Part shown: piece by piece, positions 33,668 to 44,259 of the stretch
How the letters are laid out: every line of letters begins with the position of its first letter
Position numbering within the stretch: position 1 is the stretch's first letter
Assembly (NCBI GenBank): GCA_937902985.1
Contig: CALFNG010000205.1
Span: 1-64,000 of the forward strand
Reading direction: 5' to 3'
DNA: 64,000 bases
Origin: an uncultured Myxococcales bacterium
Lineage (GTDB): Bacteria > Myxococcota_A > Polyangia > Polyangiales > Polyangiaceae
Position numbers and translations under genes: made by a program
The notes under the pieces: model-generated
Database searches by the model: none
What the model was told of the DNA's origin: nothing
What the model saw: the letters and a program-made list of their open reading frames with translations, nothing else

Positions 33668-36596
33668 GCAGCGGGCCGCCGTTGATGCGATTGTCGCCGT
33701 CGTTCGGACCGCTTTTGACCTTGAGGCGCGTATCGCCCACGAACAAGCCGAAGTAAATCGTATAGCTCCCCGGCGTGAAATTCGGCTCGAGCTTGAATTC
33801 GTGATCGTCCATTATGAGATCGCCGGGAAGCCAGAGCGACATCGGATACTTGCCGTTCGTTGGCTTGTGGTCGCCGTTGTGGCGCCGGTGGTACCCGTCG
33901 ATGTGAATGAACGCCTCCCACTCGGTCGTCACCGGGGCGAGGACCCGGTAGTACGTCTTCATGTGGTAGGTCCGGCCCGGGCTGATCCCGTCGACCAGGC
34001 GCCCGCGCTCGTCGGCCAGGTCGAAGCCGATGACCTCGAGCTTGTCCTCCATGTTCGCGTCAAGCCGGCGCTGCGGGGTCGGCGGCGCAGTGAGCAAGAT
34101 CGACACGAGCGGCGACTCGTTCTTCTCGCCATCGCTCAGGAGAGACGACGCGAGCAAGATCTGGCTCGAGCGGGCATCGAGGATCGGCAGGTTGGTCCTG
34201 GGATCGGCCTTTTCGCGCCAGAGGCGATTGAGCTGCGGGAGCTCGTCGGCCTTGAGCGCCAGGCAGCGGCGCTGTGACGGCTCGGCGGTCAGCCACCGAA
34301 ACGCGCCGGCGGGGTCGGTGAGCGTTTGCGGCTGCCCCCCCGCGTAGTACGCGGCGGTGCGACCGCCGACGCCAAGCATCGCGAGCGGCGCCCCCGGACA
34401 CACGCGTCGGTAGCTCTCGAAGACCTCTTTGGGCGAGAGCTGGTTGGCCAGCGCCGGATAGTAGAAGAAGCACAACACGAAGCCGACGACGGCGCCGCCG
34501 AGCGCCAGCCCCGGCGCGCGATGGCGGAGCGTGTCACCCACGAGGCCCATCGCCAGGAAGAAGACGATCCCGGCCGGCACCGCCAGCGCGACGGAGATGA
34601 GGGCCGAGTGCCCCGTCTCGTGCAACCCCTCGAACGCAACGGCCGGCACGGCCAGGAGCATCAGGGGGGCGATCACCGCGACGCCGACCCACCAGTCGTA
34701 GGCCGGGAGCGCGGGCTCGCTCTCGGCTGGAAAGAGCCGGGCGAGGAGCCCCTCGAAGGGCTCGAAGCCGCGCGTCAGGGACGCCGTGGAGAGTGCCTTC
34801 GACTTGCCGAACGCCCAGAGCCAGACATCGCACGCGAACAGGAGCCCGAAGATCGCGCCGAGGGGGATGAACGAGATGCGCCACCACGCGTTCAACACCT
34901 GATCGCGGATGGTCGAGGACATCTGCGGGAGCCAGTGGGCGTGCATTCGCGTACCGATGACGACGAGCAGACCGGCAATCGACGCCCCCGCGACGGTCGC
35001 GAAATAGATGAGCGCGAGCACTCCGTCGTACGCCTCGCGGAGCGCTCGCAGCACCTTCGCGTAGCTCGACGGGTCGAACGGCTCGCGCTCGGCGTCGCGC
35101 TCGACCCACGTCAGGAGGGCGAGGAGCGCGAACCCGCCGAGCACCACCCACCAGAGGGCGAGGGCCGTGTCCTTGAAGCCTTCGGGGAATGGCGCATTCG
35201 AGATCCCGAAGGCCTGGAACGCCTTCTCCGGCAGCTCGTGGAAGTCGTGGTGGATGACGGCGGCGAGGATCAGCGTGCCGAGGCCCACCGCGATGGAGGC
35301 GTGCGCGCCGCGCTCGAAGTCGCGGAGCGCCACCGCGCACGCCACGGCGCAGATCGCAGCCCCGGTGAAGACGACGAGATCCGTGCGAGCGGCGATGAAC
35401 GCGTGCGCCACGAAGGCGACCGCGGCGCCGACCAGGACGGCCGTGCGGCCGAGGCTCTCGCGCTGTCGCTGACCGCCGGCCATGGCCGACGTCTGAACGG
35501 GCGTGAGCAGGAGGCGACCGAGCGCGAACGGCAAGAACGCACTCCAGGGTGCCATCGCGTGGCCGATGGCCGCGACGTAGAAGTCGAAGGTCGGGTACTT
35601 GGCAGGCGCGTGCCCGAGCGTTCCCACCCAGAGGTCGAGGTCTTTCGAGTCGCTCGCGACGCCGCGCACCGCGAGCGCCGCGACCGCCGCCCCGGCGACG
35701 ATCGAGACGATCCCGACCCCGTCGCCGAGGGGGTCTTTCAGTCGCGTCGCGGAGGGCACCGTCGCCACCCGCGCCGCCGCCCAGGCCAGCCCGACCGCGA
35801 GCAGCGGCACTCCCAGCCCGAGGAGCCCGCCGCGGCTCTCGAAGCCGACGACGAGGCCGGCCACGCCCATGAGGATCCAGGGCAACCGTTCGCGAATTCC
35901 GGTCGGTACGACCGGGCCGTCCGCGCCCGAACCTGCATGTTCGGCGTGCTGGCGGTCGAAGGCCGCGACGGCGAGCCCGCCGAAGGCCATCGCGAGGCCG
36001 GACATCGTGCAGATGTCGCCGAGGATCGAGCGCGCCTGCACGAAGTAGACAGGCATGGTCGCGAGGATGACCGCCGCGTAGGCGCCCGTCCGCCGGTCGA
36101 ACAGGCGCGCGACGAACGCGTACGTCGCGAGGACGCCGAGCAGCCCCCAGAGAGCCAGCGGCAAGCGACCGGCCCATTCGTGCAAACCGAACAGCTTGAA
36201 CCCCAGCGCGACCGACGAGAACGGCAACTGCGGACGGCCGAGATCGTTCAGGTGCGGCAGCGTGTTGTCGGCCCCCTCGAGAACGAGGCTCGCCGCACCG
36301 TAGAGGTTGAGCGCGACGCGACGCGAGAGGTCGGCGACGTTGAGCTCGTAGGGGTCCCACAGGCCGCTCGTCGTCAGCGGCGGAAACAAGAAGAACAGGA
36401 GGGTCGGGACGGCTGCCGCGACCGCGAGCGGGGCCCAGCGCGCCCAGGGCGGCGACGGCTCGAGGGCGCCCGCGGGAGGCTCGGCGGGAGCCGACGGCGG
36501 CGCCGCGGCGGCGGCCGGGTCGTTCTCTGCCATGGCGCCGCCGGGAGCCGTGGCTGGAGAGGCGCCGGAGGCGGGAGGATTCGGGTCTTCGGGCAA
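33657..36596 (-). CDS. Glycosyltransferase family 39 / ArnT-PMT-like integral membrane protein
   Basis: Pro/Ala-rich N-terminus, then many TM segments; GLWDPYELNVADLSRRVALNLYG; HEWAGRLPLALWGLLGVLATYAFVARLFDRRTGAYAAVILATMPVYFVQARSILGD. Confidence 0.78.
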   Translation of the reverse strand: MPEDPNPPASGASPATAPGGAMAENDPAAAAAPPSAPAEPPAGALEPSPPWARWAPLAVAAAVPTLLFFLFPPLTTSGLWDPYELNVADLSRRVALNLYGAASLVLEGADNTLPHLNDLGRPQLPFSSVALGFKLFGLHEWAGRLPLALWGLLGVLATYAFVARLFDRRTGAYAAVILATMPVYFVQARSILGDICTMSGLAMAFGGLAVAAFDRQHAEHAGSGADGPVVPTGIRERLPWILMGVAGLVVGFESRGGLLGLGVPLLAVGLAWAAARVATVPSATRLKDPLGDGVGIVSIVAGAAVAALAVRGVASDSKDLDLWVGTLGHAPAKYPTFDFYVAAIGHAMAPWSAFLPFALGRLLLTPVQTSAMAGGQRQRESLGRTAVLVGAAVAFVAHAFIAARTDLVVFTGAAICAVACAVALRDFERGAHASIAVGLGTLILAAVIHHDFHELPEKAFQAFGISNAPFPEGFKDTALALWWVVLGGFALLALLTWVERDAEREPFDPSSYAKVLRALREAYDGVLALIYFATVAGASIAGLLVVIGTRMHAHWLPQMSSTIRDQVLNAWWRISFIPLGAIFGLLFACDVWLWAFGKSKALSTASLTRGFEPFEGLLARLFPAESEPALPAYDWWVGVAVIAPLMLLAVPAVAFEGLHETGHSALISVALAVPAGIVFFLAMGLVGDTLRHRAPGLALGGAVVGFVLCFFYYPALANQLSPKEVFESYRRVCPGAPLAMLGVGGRTAAYYAGGQPQTLTDPAGAFRWLTAEPSQRRCLALKADELPQLNRLWREKADPRTNLPILDARSSQILLASSLLSDGEKNESPLVSILLTAPPTPQRRLDANMEDKLEVIGFDLADERGRLVDGISPGRTYHMKTYYRVLAPVTTEWEAFIHIDGYHRRHNGDHKPTNGKYPMSLWLPGDLIMDDHEFKLEPNFTPGSYTIYFGLFVGDTRLKVKSGPNDGDNRINGGPLRVQ

Positions 36597-36784
36597 GGCC
36601 GCGGGACACTACTTCCAAGGTCTGGCGCGGCGCAACCCCGGCTCTCCTGCTACAAGCGCTGTCCGCGTTTGCGGGCACCCCCGGGTGCCTCGGGCGCGGC
36701 GAGGCGAGCGGCGCGACGTGCGCGACCGGGCCCGCGGAAGCCAGTTGCAGACGTGCGCGAGCGCAGACGACCCGTGATTCAGCC

Positions 36785-37801
36785 ATGAGCAAGCCCCGTT
36801 CGCAGCCTCGACCCATGCCGCCCGCGCCGCGCGCGCCGCCCGCGCCATCGCCGCCGGCGCCGCCGGCGCCGGCGGAGCCCGACGATGCCGCCAAGGGCGT
36901 CGACCCTGGCCCCGTTCGCTCGGGTCGGGTCGCGCTCATCGGTCGTCCCAACGTCGGCAAGAGCACCCTCCTCAATGCGCTCCTCGGCGAGCCCATCGCC
37001 ATCACGAGCCTGCACCCCCAGACCACACGAGACACGGTGCGCGGCGTGCTCACGATGGGCGAGACCCAGTTCGTGTTCGTCGACACCCCCGGCTTGCACG
37101 AGCCGCGCACCCGCCTCGGCCACTGGATGAACGACACGGCGCGCCAGGCCGCGCGCGACGCGGACGTCCTGGTCCTCGTCGTCGAGGCGCCTCGCGACGG
37201 CCGAGCACCACGGCCGGTCGAGGCCGATCTGGCGCTCGCCGGCGAGCTCCCACAGGTGCCCACCGTGCTGGCCATCAACAAGGTCGACCTACTCAAAGAC
37301 AAGACGCAGCTCTTGCCGTTGCTCGCGGCCTTCGCCGGACGGCACACGTTCTCGGCCACGGTTCCCATAAGCGCCAAGCGCACCAACGGAACCGATCGCC
37401 TGCTCCGCGAGGTGCGCGAGCTCCTTCCGGTTCAGCCGTTCCTCTTCGAGGCCGACACGCTCTCCGACCAGCCGGTACGGTTCTTCGTCGCCGAGTTCGT
37501 GCGCGAGCAGATCCTCAAGCAAACGTTCCAAGAGGTTCCGCACGGCGTTGCCGTCATCGTCGAGCGGTTCGACGAGAGCGGGAAGATGCCGCACATCGAG
37601 GTCGCCGTGCACGTGGCCCGCGAGGCCCACAAGAAGATCCTCATCGGCGCGCAGGGCCAGATGATGAAGACGATCGGAACCGCGGCGCGGCAGCGGGTCG
37701 AGCAGATGCTGTCTCGCAGGGTTCACTTGCAGATCTGGGTGCGAGCCACCCCCGGCTGGATGGACGATCCCGCTCGGCTGAAAGAGCTGGGATACTCATG
37801 A
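36785..37801 (+). CDS. era: GTPase Era
   Basis: VALIGRPNVGKSTLLNALLGEPIAITSLHPQTTRDTVRGV; DTPGLHEP; NKVDLL; KH domain VHVAREAHKKILIGAQGQMMKTIGTAARQRVEQML. Confidence 0.95.
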   Translation: MSKPRSQPRPMPPAPRAPPAPSPPAPPAPAEPDDAAKGVDPGPVRSGRVALIGRPNVGKSTLLNALLGEPIAITSLHPQTTRDTVRGVLTMGETQFVFVDTPGLHEPRTRLGHWMNDTARQAARDADVLVLVVEAPRDGRAPRPVEADLALAGELPQVPTVLAINKVDLLKDKTQLLPLLAAFAGRHTFSATVPISAKRTNGTDRLLREVRELLPVQPFLFEADTLSDQPVRFFVAEFVREQILKQTFQEVPHGVAVIVERFDESGKMPHIEVAVHVAREAHKKILIGAQGQMMKTIGTAARQRVEQMLSRRVHLQIWVRATPGWMDDPARLKELGYS

Positions 37802-39270
37802 CCAAACACTATCCGGCGCCCACCGCGCGAACGGCTTCGATTCCGGGCGGCAAGAGCGGCTCGCCGATCGTGGCCATCGTGGGCCGGCCCAACGTGGGCA
37901 AGTCGACGCTCTTCAACCGGCTGGCGCGCGCGCGCATCGCCATCGTTCACGACGAGCCCGGCGTGACGCGCGACCGGAAGTACGCCGACACGAGCGCCTT
38001 CGGGAAGCCATACACGGTGATCGACACGGGCGGGTTCGACCCGAGCGACGAAGACCCGATGAAGGCGGGGATCGCGACGCACGTGCGCGCGGCGATCAAA
38101 GAGGCCGACGCCATCGTCTTCGTCACCGACGCGACGACGCCGCTTACCGACGCAGACCACGCCGCCGTGAAGCTCCTCCGCTCGAGCGGCAAGCCGGTCT
38201 TCTACGCCGCCAACAAGGCCGATTCACCCCAGGCCGACGCCGAGGCCTTCGAGCTCTATCGCGCGGGCGTCGACCGCGTGTTCTGCGTGAGCGCTCTCCA
38301 CGGGCGAGGCATCGGCGATCTCGAAGCCGCGCTCCTCGAGACGCTCCCGGACACCTCGGTCGACGAGGACGCGGACGACGAGAGCGCCCCTCCCCGCATC
38401 GCGCTGATCGGACGGCCGAACGCCGGCAAGAGCAGCCTGCTCAACCGCATCCTCGGCGAGGACCGCGTGCTCGTCGATCACCGGCCCGGGACGACCCGCG
38501 ACGCGATCGACGCGCTCGTCGAGCGAGAGGGCAAGCGGTACGTGTTCATCGACACGGCCGGCATCCGCCGCAAATCGAAGGTCGCCAAGGAGGGCAGCAC
38601 GGTCGAATCGCTCAGCGTCCACTCGGCCATTCGCGGCATCGAGCGCGCGCACGTCGTGGTCTTGATGTGCGACCCGGTCGAGGGGGTCGCCGAGCAAGAC
38701 GCGAAGATCATGGGCCTGGCCGAGGAGCGTGGGCGAGCGATGATCGTGGTCCTCAACAAGAGCGACCTCCTCTCGAAGGCCGACCGCGTGAAGGCCGAAG
38801 CAACCGCGCGCGAGAAGCTGTCGTTCGTACCCTACGTCCCCATCGTCCACACGAGCGCCAAGACCGGGCGGGGCGTCAACGATCTCTTCGCGACGCTCGA
38901 CAAGGTTCGGGCGAGCTTCTTTCAGCGAGTCTCGACCGGCGCGCTCAATCGCTTCTTCGAACAGGTCATCGAGCTCAAGCCGCCGCCTACGATGGGCGCC
39001 AAGTCGCCGCGCCTCTATTACGTGACGCAGGCGGAGGTCGCGCCGCCCACGTTCATCGCCATGACGAACTGGCCCGACGCGATCCACTTCTCGTATCGAC
39101 GATTCGTGACCAACCAGCTCCGCGAGCACTTCGGCTTCGAAGGCGTGCCGGTGCGGGTGCACTACAAGGCGCGGCGACGCCGGACCCTCGAGGAGGCGCC
39201 CGCAGCCGCGGGCGCGGGCGGCGGACGCGGCGCCCGGAGCTCACGCGGCGGCCGACCCAGCAAGGGCTAG
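37798..39270 (+). CDS. der: GTPase Der (EngA), two G domains
   Basis: VAIVGRPNVGKSTLFNRLARARIAIVHDEPGVTRDRKY; second IALIGRPNAGKSSLLNRILGEDRVLVDHRPGTTRDAID; ATGA overlap with era. Confidence 0.96.
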   Translation: MTKHYPAPTARTASIPGGKSGSPIVAIVGRPNVGKSTLFNRLARARIAIVHDEPGVTRDRKYADTSAFGKPYTVIDTGGFDPSDEDPMKAGIATHVRAAIKEADAIVFVTDATTPLTDADHAAVKLLRSSGKPVFYAANKADSPQADAEAFELYRAGVDRVFCVSALHGRGIGDLEAALLETLPDTSVDEDADDESAPPRIALIGRPNAGKSSLLNRILGEDRVLVDHRPGTTRDAIDALVEREGKRYVFIDTAGIRRKSKVAKEGSTVESLSVHSAIRGIERAHVVVLMCDPVEGVAEQDAKIMGLAEERGRAMIVVLNKSDLLSKADRVKAEATAREKLSFVPYVPIVHTSAKTGRGVNDLFATLDKVRASFFQRVSTGALNRFFEQVIELKPPPTMGAKSPRLYYVTQAEVAPPTFIAMTNWPDAIHFSYRRFVTNQLREHFGFEGVPVRVHYKARRRRTLEEAPAAAGAGGGRGARSSRGGRPSKG

Positions 39271-39276
39271 GAGAGG

Positions 39277-40434
39277 CTAAACGCCGCCGTGCATGAGCGT
39301 CTCGGCGATCTCGCCGAGGTTCTTCAGATCGTGCACGTCGCTCGCGAGCTCCGCGACCCGCACGATGGGGACCGAGTCAGAGGCTCGCGCTCGCAAGGTG
39401 CCTACCAGCGCGGCGTCGCGCGCGGCCAGGCGCACGGCGGCGGCATGGGCCTGGACGACCCGGATCGGCGCGTCGTCTTCGAGGTGAAGGCCGTGCGACG
39501 CGATCGCGCTCGCGGCATCGGCGACCGTGGGCTGCCGGTCGGCCGAGAGCGGCGGTAGCCGGAACCGGTTCACGACGAAGGCGCCGCGAGGCATGTTCGC
39601 TCGCGCCAGGCGCTCGCTGAAGAAGATGACCTCTTCGAGGCTCATGGGCGCGGGGCTCGTCACGAGGACGAACGAAACCTCAGGGCTTCGGAGAGAGCTC
39701 TCGACCATCTGGGCCCGCTCCTTGAAGCCGCCGAAGAGATCGTTGAGCTCGGTGATGAACTCGGCCATGGCCGCGAGGAAGCCGCCGCCGGTGATGCGGC
39801 CGAGCCCGCGCAGCACCACCGCCGCCGAGCGGGCGAGCAGATTGAACCCGACCTTGCCGGTCGACTCGAACGCCTGCACGAACCATCGCATGGTCGGCGA
39901 GTCGACGGCTTCGACGAGCCGCGCGGGGGCGTCGAGGAAATCGAGCGCGTTCGCGGTGGGCGGCGTATCGAGAATGACGAGATCGAACCGCGGATCGCGC
40001 TGGACGGCGACGAGCTTCTCCATCGCCATGTACTCCTGCGTGCCCGCGAGCGAGGTGGAGACGTACTGGTAGAGCTTGTTGTCCATCAGCTTGCGCGCGC
40101 GCGCGGGCGACGAGGAGTATTTCACCACGAGCTCGTCGAAGGTGCGCTTCGTGTCGAGCATCATCGCCGTCAACGAGCCCTTCAGCGTGACGCCCGCCGC
40201 GACGAAGAGCGACGGGTCGATGGTCTGCTCCTCGCTCGACATACGCTCGAGCCCGAGCGCCTCGGCGAGCCGACGCGCGGGGTCGATGGTGAGGCAGAGG
40301 ACGCGCTTGCCCCGCGACGCCGCGGCGACGCCCAGCGCGGCCGCCGTCGTCGTCTTGCCGACGCCCCCCGCGCCGACCGCTACGAGCACTCGACGCGTCA
40401 TCACCAGCTGATCGAGTGTTTCTCCGGCCATCAC
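39277..40434 (-). CDS. ArsA/GET3-family anion-transporting-type ATPase
   Basis: RRVLVAVGAGGVGKTTTAAALGVAAASRGKRVLCLTIDPARRLAEALG; DLVILDTPPTANALDFLDAP. Confidence 0.85.
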   Translation of the reverse strand: MMAGETLDQLVMTRRVLVAVGAGGVGKTTTAAALGVAAASRGKRVLCLTIDPARRLAEALGLERMSSEEQTIDPSLFVAAGVTLKGSLTAMMLDTKRTFDELVVKYSSSPARARKLMDNKLYQYVSTSLAGTQEYMAMEKLVAVQRDPRFDLVILDTPPTANALDFLDAPARLVEAVDSPTMRWFVQAFESTGKVGFNLLARSAAVVLRGLGRITGGGFLAAMAEFITELNDLFGGFKERAQMVESSLRSPEVSFVLVTSPAPMSLEEVIFFSERLARANMPRGAFVVNRFRLPPLSADRQPTVADAASAIASHGLHLEDDAPIRVVQAHAAAVRLAARDAALVGTLRARASDSVPIVRVAELASDVHDLKNLGEIAETLMHGGV

Positions 40435-40467
40435 GCGCTGGGCTCACACGCTTAGCAGATTTACCGA

Positions 40468-41958
40468 TCACCCCTCGGGGCTTTCGCACTCGCCCTCCGG
40501 CAGATTATCGAACCGCGTGTACTGCGCGTCGAACCGCACCTTGGCCGTGTCGGTGGGCCCGTTTCGCTGCTTCGCGATGATGAGCTCCGCCACGCTGCGC
40601 TCGGCCGACTCCTTGTTGTAGTAGTCGTCGCGGTAGATGAAACAGATGTTGTCGGCGTCTTGCTCGATGGCACCCGACTCGCGAAGGTCGGAGAGCTGGG
40701 GCCGCTTGCTCTTCTCGCCGCGGGTTTCCACGGCTCGGTTGAGCTGACTGAGGGCGATGACCGGCAAGCTGAGCTCCTTGGCCAGCTGCTTCAGGCCCCG
40801 GGAGATCTCGCTGATCTCTTGCTCGCGGGAGTTGGCGTTCTCGCGCCCCTTCATCAGCTGCAGGTAGTCGACCATCACGAGGCCGACGCGCTGCTTCTTC
40901 TCGCCGGTCGCTGGATCCACGCGGTCGAACTCCGCCTGCAGGCGGCGCACCTTCGACCTCAGCTCGAGGATCGACAGGGCCGCGCTGTCGTCGACCCAGA
41001 CGTTCAGCGTGTTCAGGTGGGCGGCGGCTTGCGTCAACTTGCTCCAGTCGCTGGGCGCGAGCATGCCGGTTCGCACGCGGCTGACGTCGACGCGCGCCTC
41101 GGAGCAGAGCATGCGGTTCACGATTTGCTCGCGCGGCATCTCGAGCGAGAAGACGACGACGGCGTACCCCGGCTCCTGCCAGCGGTCGTTCGGGTCGCGC
41201 GAGCTCTCGAGCTCCTGAGGGCTGGCGACGTTGATCGCCATGTTGAGAACGAGGCTCGTCTTACCCATACCGGGTCGCGCCGCGACGATGGTCAGTTCGC
41301 CGTCGTGGAGACCGCTCGTCAAGCGGTCGTACCGATCGAAGCCGGTCGAGATCCCGGTCATCCGGGCGCCCCGCTCCGTCGCCTTCATCATGCGGCGGAA
41401 GGTCTCCTGCATGACGTCGCGGAGCGGAAACAGGCTCGTCGACTCGCGTGTGCGCGCGATGTCGTAGACAGCCTGCTCCGCCGAATCGATGAACTGCTGG
41501 GCCTCGCCGTACCCCGCGTAGCCCTGCGCGGTCACCCGCTGGCACGCGAGGATGAGCTGCCTCACCCGGTACTTCTCGTGGATCGTCTTGCCGTAGGCCA
41601 CCACGTTGGCCACCGCCGGGGCGGCGTTGAGCACCTCGGTGAGGTAGGCCATGCCGCCCACCTGGGCGAGGCGCTCGCGATCGCGCAGCCACGTGGCCAC
41701 CTGGACGACATCGACCGGCTTGCCCTCGGAGCTGAGCTCGACGCACGCCTCGTGAATGCGACGGTGCGCTTCGGAGTAGAAGTGCTCCGGGCGCAGGAAC
41801 TCGTTCACCTTGTCGAGGGCGAGCGGGTCGAGCATGACCGCCGACAGCACGGCGGCCTCGGCGTCGAGATCGTGGGGAGGCACGCGCGCCTCGACGTGCG
41901 CGGACTCCGTCGTTTCACCACCGAACGCGCGCAGGTTCTCCACAGGGCGACCCTCCAA
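40468..41958 (-). CDS. dnaB: Replicative DNA helicase
   Basis: PPHDLDAEAAVLSAVMLD; GLHDGELTIVAARPGMGKTSLVLNMA; VGLVMVDYLQLM; LPVIALSQLNRAVE; QLSDLRESGAIEQDADNICFIYRDDYY. Confidence 0.96.
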   Translation of the reverse strand: MEGRPVENLRAFGGETTESAHVEARVPPHDLDAEAAVLSAVMLDPLALDKVNEFLRPEHFYSEAHRRIHEACVELSSEGKPVDVVQVATWLRDRERLAQVGGMAYLTEVLNAAPAVANVVAYGKTIHEKYRVRQLILACQRVTAQGYAGYGEAQQFIDSAEQAVYDIARTRESTSLFPLRDVMQETFRRMMKATERGARMTGISTGFDRYDRLTSGLHDGELTIVAARPGMGKTSLVLNMAINVASPQELESSRDPNDRWQEPGYAVVVFSLEMPREQIVNRMLCSEARVDVSRVRTGMLAPSDWSKLTQAAAHLNTLNVWVDDSAALSILELRSKVRRLQAEFDRVDPATGEKKQRVGLVMVDYLQLMKGRENANSREQEISEISRGLKQLAKELSLPVIALSQLNRAVETRGEKSKRPQLSDLRESGAIEQDADNICFIYRDDYYNKESAERSVAELIIAKQRNGPTDTAKVRFDAQYTRFDNLPEGECESPEG

Positions 41959-41965
41959 CGCAGGA

Positions 41966-41992
41966 CGCCCCGACCTCAGAGAGGCCGGGGCG
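41966..41992 (-). other. 12-bp stem / 3-nt loop hairpin between rplI and dnaB (terminator or processing-site candidate)
   Basis: CGCCCCGACCTC-AGA-GAGGCCGGGGCG, one mismatch in the stem; no U tract. Confidence 0.55.
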
Positions 41993-42015
41993 CCGGGCGA
42001 CCAACCCTTATGGCA

Positions 42016-42471
42016 CTACTTGGCGACGACTTCTACTTTGAGAGTCGCGGCCACGTCGGATACGAGGGTCGCTTTCAGCTCGAACGTGCCCGTGGCCTTG
42101 ATCGGCTCCGGGAGCTCGATCTTCCGCCGGTCGATGACGATGCCCTTGGCTGCGAAGGCGGCCGCGATGTCTTTCGTCGTCACGGACCCGAAGAGGCGCC
42201 CATCGTCGCCCGCTTTTTGCGTGATCGTGACGCCGATCGCGCTGATCTTCGCGGCCACGTCGCGGGCCTCTTTCTTCGCCTTCTCGGCGCGCACCAGGGC
42301 GACGGCCGTGTCGTGCTCGATGCGCTTCACCGCCGACGAAGTCGCGGCCACCGCGAGCTCCCGCGGAAGGAGATAGTTACGCGCGAAGCCGGGGCGCACG
42401 CGCACCAGCTCCCCGCTCTTACCGAGCTTGTTGACGTCGTGCTGCAGAACGACCTGAATGTTGGCAGGCAT
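42016..42471 (-). CDS. rplI: 50S ribosomal protein L9
   Basis: MPANIQVVLQHDVNKLGKSGELVRVRPGFARNYLLPRELAVAAT; start at 42471. Confidence 0.95.
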   Translation of the reverse strand: MPANIQVVLQHDVNKLGKSGELVRVRPGFARNYLLPRELAVAATSSAVKRIEHDTAVALVRAEKAKKEARDVAAKISAIGVTITQKAGDDGRLFGSVTTKDIAAAFAAKGIVIDRRKIELPEPIKATGTFELKATLVSDVAATLKVEVVAK

Positions 42472-42539
42472 GAACTCTCTCGTTTTCTCGGGGCCACCCA
42501 CGACCAAGCTCGCGAAGGCCTGTTCCGGGTGGGGGGTTT

Positions 42540-42563
42540 GGGGGGAGCGGCCGCGCTCCCCCC
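42540..42563 (-). other. Perfect 10-bp stem / 4-nt loop hairpin between rpsR and rplI
   Basis: GGGGGGAGCG-GCCG-CGCTCCCCCC. Confidence 0.65.
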
Positions 42564-42571
42564 GAACTCGA

Positions 42572-42853
42572 TCAATGCGTGACGGTGAAGGGCAGGAGCG
42601 CGATGTTGCGCGCGCGGCGAACGGCGAGCTGCACCTTGCGCTGGTGGCGCGCGCAGTTTCCGCTGATGCGGCGGGGCACGATCTTGCCGCGCTCGGTCAC
42701 GAAGTACTTGAGCGCCTGCGGGTCCTTGTAGTCGATGACCAGCGTCTTCTCGGCGCAGTAGCGGCAGATGCGGCGCTTGCCGCGGCGGCGGCCGACGTCT
42801 GCGTTCAGATCCGGGCCGCGGTTGATGTCCCTGTCGTCGTCCATCATCGCCAT
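42572..42853 (-). CDS. rpsR: 30S ribosomal protein S18
   Basis: [68 protein letters not shown]. Confidence 0.96.
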   Translation of the reverse strand: MAMMDDDRDINRGPDLNADVGRRRGKRRICRYCAEKTLVIDYKDPQALKYFVTERGKIVPRRISGNCARHQRKVQLAVRRARNIALLPFTVTH

Positions 42854-42855
42854 GG

Positions 42856-43449
42856 CTACTTCTCCTCACCAGGTTCTTCGGCCTTCGCTGCGGCCGGCGG
42901 CTCCTCGAGGGGAGCTGCCACGGAGGGCGGCTCGTCGCCGAACTCCTCGGGATCGCCCTCGGGCCCGCGATGCTGCGACCGCGTGTCCGGCCCGAAGTCG
43001 ACGAGGCCGAGCTGCTTCTCGCGCGACTCTTCTTTCTCGTCTTCGGGGGCGAGCTCGATCTTGCCGAGCTTCGTCTCTTCGGGATCGACGGTGATGGCCG
43101 CGATGTCGACGGCGTCGGCCGTCTGCACCGTCATGTACTTCACGACCGCGTCTTGCAGCTTCAGGTTGCGCTCGACCTCGGCCACGAGGCCGCCGCCGCC
43201 CACGTACTTCAGGTAGACGTAAACGCCTTTGCGCTGCTTGCCGATCGGGTACGCCAGCTTGCGGCGGCCCCACGACTCGACCTTGACGAGCTTGCCCTGC
43301 TCGCGCTCGAGCGCGTCTGCGACGCGGCCCTGGACGCGCTCGGCGGCCTCGGCGTCGACGTCGGAGCGCAGGACGTAGATGGTTTCGTATTCTTTTGCGC
43401 GTCCGGGCGCCTTCGAGGCCACCGGTGCGTTCGGGGTCGGAACGGTCAA
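42856..43449 (-). CDS. rpsF: 30S ribosomal protein S6 with long acidic C-terminal tail
   Basis: [64 protein letters not shown]; tail rich in E/P/D. Confidence 0.93.
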   Translation of the reverse strand: MTVPTPNAPVASKAPGRAKEYETIYVLRSDVDAEAAERVQGRVADALEREQGKLVKVESWGRRKLAYPIGKQRKGVYVYLKYVGGGGLVAEVERNLKLQDAVVKYMTVQTADAVDIAAITVDPEETKLGKIELAPEDEKEESREKQLGLVDFGPDTRSQHRGPEGDPEEFGDEPPSVAAPLEEPPAAAKAEEPGEEK

Positions 43450-43626
43450 GATGTCACTCCGCTCCCCCTCTAGGGCTCGTTCGGCGGGATGCCGGACGCG
43501 GGCCCGTGGAACGCGATGCCCACGAGCAAGGGGGGCGGGTTCTTTAGCACGAGCCGGGCCCTCTACAAACGCCTCGCTACTTTTCCGCCACTCGGGCCCT
43601 CCCCCCCTCCCCCCTTACTTGCTGCC

Positions 43627-44247
43627 CTACTTGCCGGCCTTGTTCGAAGGGGCGTTGGCCTTGCCGCCGGCCGCGGGCACCGTGTTCACCACGTTCATGG
43701 CTGCGGCGACGCCGTCGTCGACCACGCGGCGAACGGCGGCCATGGCGCGGTCGACGACCTCGGGCAGCTCGGCCCACTCGATCGCGTCGAAGCCGGAGAG
43801 GACCCAGTCGGCTCCCCCGCCCCGAAAGCCGGCCGGGGGCTTGCCGATGCCGATCCTGACGCGAACGAACTCGGGGGTTCCGAGGCGCTGAATCACGCTC
43901 CGCACGCCGTTATTGCCGGCATGCCCGCCGCCGACCTTGATGCGCACCTCGCGCCACGGCAGGTCGAGCTCGTCGTGAACGACGATCACTCCCGACGGTG
44001 GCACCTTGAAGAAGGCCACCGCCGGCTGAACGCTGTCGCCCGAGAGGTTCATGAACGTCTGCGGCTTCAGCAGGGCAACGGGCGCCCCACTCGGGAGGGC
44101 GCCGCGCGTCCACACGCCGGAGAACTTCTGCTTGTAGTCGGGCCAGCCCCCCCCCTCGCGGAGGGCATCGGCCACGATGAAACCGACGTTGTGCCGGCTT
44201 CGCTCGTACTCGCGCCCAGGATTGCCGAGGCCGACGACGAGATGCAC
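43627..44247 (-). CDS. pth: Peptidyl-tRNA hydrolase
   Basis: MHLVVGLGNPGREYERSRHNVGFIVADAL; LKPQTFMNLSGDSVQPAVAFFKV; VVHDELDLPWREVRIKVGGGHAGNNGVRSVIQRLGTPEFVRVRIGIGKPP. Confidence 0.95.
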   Translation of the reverse strand: MHLVVGLGNPGREYERSRHNVGFIVADALREGGGWPDYKQKFSGVWTRGALPSGAPVALLKPQTFMNLSGDSVQPAVAFFKVPPSGVIVVHDELDLPWREVRIKVGGGHAGNNGVRSVIQRLGTPEFVRVRIGIGKPPAGFRGGGADWVLSGFDAIEWAELPEVVDRAMAAVRRVVDDGVAAAMNVVNTVPAAGGKANAPSNKAGK

Positions 44248-44259
44248 GGCAAACCTCGA

